Shown here: positions 5,027 through 10,174 of the stretch, piece by piece
Layout: the number at the start of each line of letters is the position of its first letter
Position numbering within the stretch: the stretch's first letter is position 1
Assembly: GCA_035697545.1 (NCBI GenBank)
Contig: DASSCT010000120.1
Coordinates: forward strand, 1 to 10,174
Reading direction: 5' to 3'
DNA length: 10,174 bases
Origin: JACDAN01 sp035697545
GTDB taxonomy: Bacteria; Actinomycetota; Thermoleophilia; Gaiellales; Gaiellaceae
Made by a program: the position numbers and the translations under genes
The notes under the pieces: model-generated
Seen by the model: the letters and a program-made list of their open reading frames with translations, nothing else
Told to the model about the DNA's origin: nothing
Database searches by the model: none

Positions 5027-6751
5027 GTGCTGCGCAAGATCCTCATTTCATGCCTGCTTGCAGGCATTTTCGTTTCGCCGGCTGCAGGCGCGATCGAGAC
5101 GCTGATGCCGGGCGTGACGTATGAGAAGCGCCTCCAGTTCACGCGCTTCGGCCCGATGCGCCTCCACATCCTCACGGCCCCGAAGCCGGACGGCGTGCTC
5201 TACAAGCTCCAGCCGGTGCTGTCGAACGGCTCCGTGCTCGGCCGCGAGCGCGTGACGACGATGCAGCGGCGCGCCGAGCAGAGCTCGACGGTCGCCGGCG
5301 TCAACGGCGATCTCTTCACGTGGGCCGACGGCATTCCGAGCAGCGGCCTGATCCAGGACGGCGTGTTGAAGACGACGCCCCATCCCAAGCGTTCGATGGT
5401 CGGGGTCGACCTGACCGGGACGCTCCGGGTCGAGAAGATCGCGATGCTGGCGACGTGGCAGGGCTCCGGCCCGCGCCGCCCGATCCACTCGGTCAACCGG
5501 GCTCCGGGGCCGAACGGGACGACGCTGTACACGCCGGCCTACGGGCCCACCACGCCGGCGACGAGCGGGGTCACCGAAGTCGTGCTCTCGCCGTTCCCAG
5601 CCGCGACGCCGAACGCCGAGCTCGTCGGCTTCGTGACCGAGAACCGGCGTGGCGGAACGCCGATCCCGCCCGGCGGCGCCGTGATCGCCTCGAGAGGCAC
5701 GCAGGCTCAGCGTCTCGCGATCGAGGCGCCTCCGGGCCAGCTCGTGACCGCCCGGCTCGTCTTGCGACCCGAGTGGAGCGACGTGCCGGAAGCGCTCGGA
5801 GGCGGCCCGCTGCTCGTCCGAAACGGCAAGCCGATCTTCAACGCGCTGGAGGACTTCAGCTCCTACCACCTGAACCGCCGACACCCGCGCACCGCGGTGG
5901 GCCAGAGGGCGGACGGGCGGATCATCATGGTCGTGGTCGACGGCCGGCGCCCGGGGTATTCGGCCGGGATGACGAACTTCGAGCTGGCGCAGGCGATGAT
6001 CCGGCTCGGCGCCGTGACAGCCTCGGCGCTCGACGCCGGCGGTTCGTCGACGATGGCCTTCGACGGCCAGCTGCTCAGCCGGCCCTCCGACACGGGCGGC
6101 GAGCGGATGGTCGCCGAGTCCCTAAACGTCATGTACTACGGCGTCTACGCGCCGCAGCCGGAACTGTCGTTCTCGCCGAACGGCGACGGCGCGGGAGACC
6201 GCCAGACGCTGAGCTACAAGATCGTCCGACCCTCGACCGTGAGCATGACGCTGACCGGGCCCGGCGGAGTCACTCGCACCATCGATGCCGGCCAGCGGCG
6301 CCCCGGTCTCTACAAGTTCGACTGGACGGGCCGTGCCGGCAGCGCGCCGGAGCCGGAGGGGCGCTGGCGCTTCACGGTCACCGCCGTGGACGACCAGGCC
6401 AAGACTTCGACCGCCGAGCGCAGCTTCAGTCTCAACAACACGCTCGGCTACCTGACGACTCGGCCAGGGATCGTCCGCGTGCGCAAGAAGGGCGGCGGGC
6501 GCCTGGCGATCGGCTTCCAGCTCACGCGGCCGGCTCAGGTCACCGTCGCCATCACGTCGAAGACGGGGCAGCTCGTCCGGATCGTGCGCACGGCGCGCCT
6601 GCCGGCAGGGAAGGGCTCCGCCGTCTGGGATGGGCGCTATCCGAATCGCAAGGCGGTCTTCTGGGGTACCTACGTTGCCAAGGTGACCGCCGTTTCCAGC
6701 GCCGGAAGCACCGAGCTCGCCCGCTCCTTCCGCGTCAGGCGCGCCCGGTAA
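5027..6751 (+). CDS. Exported phosphodiester glycosidase (NAGPA) domain protein with FlgD-type Ig modules
   Basis: 574 aa from GTG 5027. Signal peptide: basic MLRK, hydrophobic core to about residue 18, then AGA|IE (20-22) as a likely signal peptidase I site. The catalytic-type domain (about 25-375) matches the NAGPA/DUF2233 family, named for the mammalian enzyme that uncovers mannose 6-phosphate: GVNGDLF (91-97), GGGPLLVRNG (258-267), RHPRTAVG (285-292), VVVDGRRPGYSAG (302-314), ALDAGGSSTM (334-343) and SLNVMYYG (365-372). Two Ig-like modules follow: SFSPNGDGAGDRQTLSYKI (381-399) opens the first, as in FlgD-type domains, and a second runs from about 480 to 570, ending in a basic RRAR. Known bacterial relatives cleave sugar-1-phosphodiester bonds in cell-surface material; the substrate here is inferred. 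It starts a plus-strand run and is followed at once by dedA. Secreted or wall-associated location likely. Confidence 0.88.
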   Translation: MLRKILISCLLAGIFVSPAAGAIETLMPGVTYEKRLQFTRFGPMRLHILTAPKPDGVLYKLQPVLSNGSVLGRERVTTMQRRAEQSSTVAGVNGDLFTWADGIPSSGLIQDGVLKTTPHPKRSMVGVDLTGTLRVEKIAMLATWQGSGPRRPIHSVNRAPGPNGTTLYTPAYGPTTPATSGVTEVVLSPFPAATPNAELVGFVTENRRGGTPIPPGGAVIASRGTQAQRLAIEAPPGQLVTARLVLRPEWSDVPEALGGGPLLVRNGKPIFNALEDFSSYHLNRRHPRTAVGQRADGRIIMVVVDGRRPGYSAGMTNFELAQAMIRLGAVTASALDAGGSSTMAFDGQLLSRPSDTGGERMVAESLNVMYYGVYAPQPELSFSPNGDGAGDRQTLSYKIVRPSTVSMTLTGPGGVTRTIDAGQRRPGLYKFDWTGRAGSAPEPEGRWRFTVTAVDDQAKTSTAERSFSLNNTLGYLTTRPGIVRVRKKGGGRLAIGFQLTRPAQVTVAITSKTGQLVRIVRTARLPAGKGSAVWDGRYPNRKAVFWGTYVAKVTAVSSAGSTELARSFRVRRAR

Positions 6752-6757
6752 CGCGCC

Positions 6758-6763
6758 TACACT
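6758..6763 (+). promoter_or_regulatory. Candidate -10 box of the dedA gene
   Basis: TACACT, then seven bases (caacgcc), then GTG 6771. The spacing puts the transcription start on the start codon, so dedA may have a leaderless mRNA of its own although it begins only 19 bases after the previous stop. No ribosome binding site and no clear -35 seen. Confidence 0.5.
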
Positions 6764-6770
6764 CAACGCC

Positions 6771-7448
6771 GTGCTGAGTGCCATCACGGACGCTCTGACG
6801 ACGCTTGTCGGCGACCACGGCGTCTACGCCGTCTTCGCGCTGATGTTCGTCGACGCCGTCTTCCCGGCGGCGAGTGAGCTCGTGATGGTCTATGCCGGCG
6901 CCGTTGCCGCAGGCGCGTTCGCGGGCCAGGACGTCGTCCTGTTCGGAGAAAAGATCGACTCGGGCTTCTGGGCGTACGTGACGATGGCGGCGGCAGGAAC
7001 GCTCGGCTATCTCCTCGGGTCGATCGCCGGCTGGGCGATCGGGCTCTACGGCGGCCGTCCGTTCCTCGAGCGTCGCGGCCGGCTCCTACACCTCACGCCG
7101 GAGAACCTGCACCGAGCGGAGAGCTGGTTCGACCGCTTCGGGGATCTCGCCGTGCTGATCAGCCGCGTGACGCCCGTCGTCCGGTCGTTCATCTCGATCC
7201 CGGCGGGCGTCGTCCGGATGCCCTTCCGTCGCTACACCCTGCTGACGATTCCCGGGTCGGCCGTGTGGTGCTTCGGCTTGGCGGCGATCGGCTGGGGCCT
7301 CGGCTCGCAGTGGGAGGAGTTCCATCACGAGTTCCGCTACGCCGAATACGTCGTCCTCGGCGCGATCCTCGCCCTCGTCGTGGCGGCGATAGTTCGTCAT
7401 CGCCGGACCTCTAAACTGGGCCGCCGTGCCGAAGATCCCGCTGGTTGA
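6771..7448 (+). CDS. DedA family membrane protein
   Basis: 225 aa from GTG 6771. DedA proteins have two re-entrant hairpins and several membrane helices; members have been shown to carry polyprenyl phosphate carriers or phospholipids across the membrane and need conserved acidic and basic residues. Seen: hydrophobic segments near 17-32, 37-50, 66-92, 127-148, 156-178 and 192-208. Glu36 in FPAASEL is the usual acidic residue of the first re-entrant loop. AAAGTLGYLLGSIAGWAIG (73-91) and SRVTPVVRSFISIPAGVVRM (131-150) hold the Arg132/Pro135/Arg138 signature. The tail is basic, RHRRTSKLGRR. Its last 23 bases overlap the next gene in another frame. Lying beside sugar-nucleotide genes, undecaprenyl-phosphate recycling for glycan assembly is a reasonable role, but this is inference from context. 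Confidence 0.93.
   Translation: MLSAITDALTTLVGDHGVYAVFALMFVDAVFPAASELVMVYAGAVAAGAFAGQDVVLFGEKIDSGFWAYVTMAAAGTLGYLLGSIAGWAIGLYGGRPFLERRGRLLHLTPENLHRAESWFDRFGDLAVLISRVTPVVRSFISIPAGVVRMPFRRYTLLTIPGSAVWCFGLAAIGWGLGSQWEEFHHEFRYAEYVVLGAILALVVAAIVRHRRTSKLGRRAEDPAG
7412..7417 (+). promoter_or_regulatory. Candidate -10 box of the aminotransferase gene
   Basis: TAAACT, then eight bases (gggccgcc), then GTG 7426. It lies inside the 3' end of dedA. As at the other TAnnCT sites, transcription would begin at or within a base or so of the start codon and no ribosome binding site is visible. The gene may also be read through from dedA. Confidence 0.5.
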
Positions 7449-8508
7449 CGTTCAGGCGCAGTACGCGCCGCTGAGAGACGAGCTGCGGGAGCGGTTCGAC
7501 GCTGTCCTCGACTCGTCGGCCTTCATCCGCGGCCCCAACGTCCAGGCCTTCGAGGAGGAGGCGGCCGCTTATCTCGGCGTGACGCGGGCGGTCGGGGTCG
7601 CGAACGGCACCGACGCCATTGTCCTCGTCCTCGACGCGTTGGGAATCGGCCCCGGAGACGAGGTGATCTGCCCAGCCTTCACCTTTTACGCGACGGCTGA
7701 GTCGATCGCGCGGCGTGGCGCGACGCCGATCTTCGCGGAGATCGATCCCCGCACGCTGAACCTCGATCCTGAGGACGTCGCCGGCCGCGTCACCGGACGG
7801 ACCCGGGCGATCATGCCCGTCCACCTCTTTGGACGGCCGGCGGCCGTTGCGGAGCTGGCCGAGATCGGGCCGCTGCTGATCGAGGATGCCGCCCAGGCGT
7901 TCGGCTCGCCGGGAATCGCCCGCTCGCCGGTCTCGACGTTCAGCTTCTACCCGACCAAGAACCTCTTCTGCCTCGGCGACGGAGGGCTTGTGGCCGCCAA
8001 CGACGAAGTCCTCGCGGAGAAGATCCGGATGCTCGCCTTCCACGGGTCACGCGACAAGACCGACTTCCAGTTCGTGGGCTACAACTCCCGGCTCGACGAG
8101 CTGCAGGCCGCGTTCCTGCGAGTCTTCCTCAACCACCTCGAGGAGTGGACGCGTGGCCGCCGCGAGGCCGCTGCCCGCTACGCCGAACTCGGTCTCGGTG
8201 AGCTCGTCCAGATCCCCGAGGACGAACCGGGCCACGTCTACCACCTCTTCGTCTGCCGCTCGCCCGAGCGCGACCGTATTCGCCAGGCGCTGAGCGAGGC
8301 CGAGATCGCCTCGGCCGTCTACTACACGACGCCGCTCCACTTGCAGCCGGCGCTGCGCTTCCTCGGTTGGGAGCCGGGCTCGCTGCCGGAGACCGAGCGC
8401 GCCGGACAAGAGAACTTTTCGATTCCGCTCTGGCCGGGCATTCCCGTGGAGGTGCAGGAGCGCGTGGTCGAGACGGTTCGCTCCGCCGTGGGAGTGGGCG
8501 TGGGATGA
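7426..8508 (+). CDS. DegT/DnrJ/EryC1 family PLP-dependent sugar aminotransferase
   Basis: Transfers an amino group, usually from glutamate, to a keto-sugar nucleotide. 360 aa, GTG start, N-terminal IPLVDVQAQYAPLRDEL as in the family. Seen: GTDAIVLVLDALGIGPGDEV (61-80), PAFTFYATAESI (83-94), Asp154 and Gln157 in IEDAAQAFG (pyridine-ring contacts), and the Schiff-base Lys178 in SFYPTKNLFCLGDGG (173-187). GYNSRLDELQAAFL (218-231) is the usual dimer/active-site segment. The stretch between Asp154 and Lys178 is shorter than in most relatives. The next gene begins on its stop (ATGA), so the product of the 4,6-dehydratase is its probable substrate. This would give a 4-amino-4,6-dideoxy sugar as in PglE/PglF, but a 3-amino product cannot be excluded. 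Cytoplasmic. Confidence 0.92.
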   Translation: MPKIPLVDVQAQYAPLRDELRERFDAVLDSSAFIRGPNVQAFEEEAAAYLGVTRAVGVANGTDAIVLVLDALGIGPGDEVICPAFTFYATAESIARRGATPIFAEIDPRTLNLDPEDVAGRVTGRTRAIMPVHLFGRPAAVAELAEIGPLLIEDAAQAFGSPGIARSPVSTFSFYPTKNLFCLGDGGLVAANDEVLAEKIRMLAFHGSRDKTDFQFVGYNSRLDELQAAFLRVFLNHLEEWTRGRREAAARYAELGLGELVQIPEDEPGHVYHLFVCRSPERDRIRQALSEAEIASAVYYTTPLHLQPALRFLGWEPGSLPETERAGQENFSIPLWPGIPVEVQERVVETVRSAVGVGVG

Positions 8509-10174
8509 ACATTCCTGTCAACCGACACCGGCTGTGGCAGGTCGGCGCCGATGCCGTGCTGATTGCGGTCGCCTGGCTGCTCGCCTTCCAGCTGCGCTTC
8601 GACTTCAACGTCCCGCCGACCTTCGAGAAGGGCCTCGTAGAGACCACGATCCTCGTCGTCGCGATCAAGCTCGCGGTCTTCGTCGCCTTCGGCTTTTACA
8701 ACCGCTGGTGGCGCTACGTGTCCACGAAGGACATGTGGCGCGCCGCGCTCGGTGTCCTCGTCGCCTCGGTTGTCGCCGCGCTGGCCGTCTACTTCGGCGA
8801 TCCGTTCGAGCGGCGGCTCCCACGAGGCGTCGTGCTGATGGACTTCGTGCTTCTGCTCGGTCTCGTCGCAGGAACACGGCTCGCGGCGCGGACGATCTTC
8901 GAGCGCCCGGCCGCCTCGAGCCTCGTCGCTCGGGGCAAGGAGGTGATCGTCATCGGCGCCGGCGACGCGGGCCAGCTCGTGATCAAGGAGATGCAGCGCT
9001 CCCGCCAGCTCGGCTACACACCCATCGGCCTCGTCGACGACGACCCGCGTAAGAAGAACCTGCGCGTCCACGGCGTCCGCGTCCTCGGAACGACGGAGGA
9101 GCTTCCGCACATCCTTCGCGACAACAGGCCGGACGAGCTCCTGATCGCGATCCCTTCCGCATCCGGTGAGGAGCGCCAGAAGGTGGTCGAGGTTGCTCGG
9201 CGCGTCCGGATTCCGGTCAAGACGCTTCCGGGCCTCTACGAGCTGATCGCCGACGAAGACAACCTGGCCGCCCAGATCCGGCCCGTGCAGGTCGAGGACG
9301 TCCTCGGCCGCGAGCCTGTGGAGGTCGACCTCGAGGCGATCTCGTCGTATCTCGAGGGTCAGACGGTGCTGGTGACGGGCGCCGGCGGCTCGATCGGCTC
9401 GGAGCTCTGCCGGCAGATCGCGCGAGCGCGTCCCGGCCGCCTGATCCTCCTCGACCAGGGCGAGACGCCGCTCTTCGAGATCGAGCGCGAGCTGGTCGAC
9501 GAGCGCGATTTCACGGCGAGCATCCCGGTGCTGGGCGACGTCTCGAACCGGCAGAAGATCCGCCAGGTCTTCGAGCGCTACCAGCCGGGCGTCGTGTTCC
9601 ACGCCGCGGCGTACAAGCACGTTCCGCTCATGGAGGCGAATCCGCTCGAGTCGATCCGGAACAACGTGCTCGGCACGAAGATCGTCGCCGACGCGGCCGT
9701 CGAGTTCGGCGCGAACCGCTTCGTCCTCGTCTCGACGGACAAGGCGCTGAACCCAAAGGCGGTCTATGGCCAGTGCAAGGCGCTGTGCGAGTGGATCGTC
9801 GAGGCGTACGGAAGCCGCGGCGACATTCCGACCCGGTTCATGGCAGTTCGCTTCGGCAACGTGCTCGGGTCCGCGGGCAGTGTGATCACGATTTTCCGGC
9901 GCCAAATCGCCACCGGCGGCCCGGTCACGATCACGCACCCGGAGATGACCCGCTACTTCATGACGATTCCCGAGGCCTCGTCGCTCGTCGTGCAGGCCGG
10001 CGCGATCGGGGGCCGCGGCGAGATCTTCGTCCTCGACATGGGCGATGCGGTCTCGATCCTCGACCTGGCGCGGGACATGATCCGCCTGTCGGGACGGGAG
10101 CCTGAGCGGGACATCCCGATCGAGTTCATCGGCGTGCGGGCCGGGGAGAAGCTCCACGAGGAGCTCTGGGGCGC
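8505..10174 (+). CDS. Membrane-bound nucleotide-sugar 4,6-dehydratase, PglF/WbpM/CapD type, 5' part
   Basis: Likely UDP-GlcNAc 4,6-dehydratase, the first step to di-amino or 6-deoxy sugars of glycans or glycoproteins. ATG at 8505 overlaps the previous TGA as ATGA; 556 codons are in the window and the frame runs off the end, probably missing a short C-terminal part (the family is usually about 590-650 aa). Seen: four membrane segments near 12-29, 46-64, 82-97 and 109-124. A first Rossmann domain follows with VIGAGDAG (149-156) and GLVDDDPRKK (175-184), then the catalytic SDR domain with TGAGGSIGSE (291-300), VFHAAAYKHVPLME (364-377), VSTDKALNPK (409-418) and RFGNVLGSAGSV (449-460). IGVRAGEKLHEELWG (542-556) is near the usual C-terminal region. 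The active site reads Y421-G-Q-C-K425, a classical YxxxK, where PglF and WbpM have Met. Confidence 0.94.
   Translation, partial: MNIPVNRHRLWQVGADAVLIAVAWLLAFQLRFDFNVPPTFEKGLVETTILVVAIKLAVFVAFGFYNRWWRYVSTKDMWRAALGVLVASVVAALAVYFGDPFERRLPRGVVLMDFVLLLGLVAGTRLAARTIFERPAASSLVARGKEVIVIGAGDAGQLVIKEMQRSRQLGYTPIGLVDDDPRKKNLRVHGVRVLGTTEELPHILRDNRPDELLIAIPSASGEERQKVVEVARRVRIPVKTLPGLYELIADEDNLAAQIRPVQVEDVLGREPVEVDLEAISSYLEGQTVLVTGAGGSIGSELCRQIARARPGRLILLDQGETPLFEIERELVDERDFTASIPVLGDVSNRQKIRQVFERYQPGVVFHAAAYKHVPLMEANPLESIRNNVLGTKIVADAAVEFGANRFVLVSTDKALNPKAVYGQCKALCEWIVEAYGSRGDIPTRFMAVRFGNVLGSAGSVITIFRRQIATGGPVTITHPEMTRYFMTIPEASSLVVQAGAIGGRGEIFVLDMGDAVSILDLARDMIRLSGREPERDIPIEFIGVRAGEKLHEELWG

Noticed and set aside
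5048..5053. Lipobox-like LISC at residues 6-9 of the glycosidase, suggesting a lipoprotein
   Set aside because: The Cys is at residue 9, too early for a lipoprotein signal peptide; the hydrophobic core continues past it to an AGA cleavage site.
8322..10157. 611-codon minus-strand open frame
   Set aside because: Rich in Asp, Arg, Glu and Ala, with no domain, and antisense to the clear PglF-type dehydratase; a GC-bias shadow.
1..10174. tRNA, rRNA, CRISPR, insertion sequence, phage or toxin-antitoxin genes
   Set aside because: No cloverleaf, regular spaced repeats, transposase motifs or such genes were found on either strand by reading.

Overview
High-GC bacterial DNA that looks actinobacterial. 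Third codon positions are mostly G or C, GTG starts are common, stops are tightly overlapped, and several genes seem to lack a 5' leader. The futalosine menaquinone gene mqnC, the DrrA-type exporter and the style of the PglF-like protein fit a deep-branching actinobacterium such as the Thermoleophilia. The taxon is an inference from gene style, not a sequence match.

Left part (1-2285): the C-terminal two thirds of mqnC (+) converges on a small unrecognised gene (-, 94 aa). A complete Rieske non-heme iron oxygenase of the choline/carnitine type (+) then converges on an ABC-2 exporter operon (-). Each of the two convergent junctions is filled by a copy of the same ~70-bp structured repeat. It makes two hairpins and itself supplies the stop codon of the gene on each side. 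This is the most unusual structure in the window.

Middle part (2282-4781, minus strand): a three-gene operon read right to left, with a DrrA-like ATPase and two ABC-2 permeases of identical length (257 aa). They are joined by ATGA and GTGA stop/start overlaps, so one transporter with a heterodimeric membrane part is likely.

Right part (4782-10174): a 245-bp divergent intergenic region leads into four plus-strand genes. These are an exported phosphodiester-glycosidase-domain protein with two FlgD-type Ig modules, a DedA membrane protein, a DegT-type PLP sugar aminotransferase, and a long membrane-bound PglF/WbpM-type nucleotide-sugar 4,6-dehydratase cut by the window end. The dehydratase and aminotransferase overlap by ATGA and would together make an amino-deoxy nucleotide sugar. 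DedA proteins include polyprenyl-phosphate carriers, so this half reads as a cell-surface glycan locus. Three of the GTG-start genes here have a TAnnCT hexamer 6-8 bases before the start, as expected for leaderless mRNAs; a fourth has it 12 bases before.

No rRNA, tRNA, CRISPR array, insertion sequence or phage gene was seen. No wholly new multi-gene system is evident; the repeat element is the best candidate for something undescribed.
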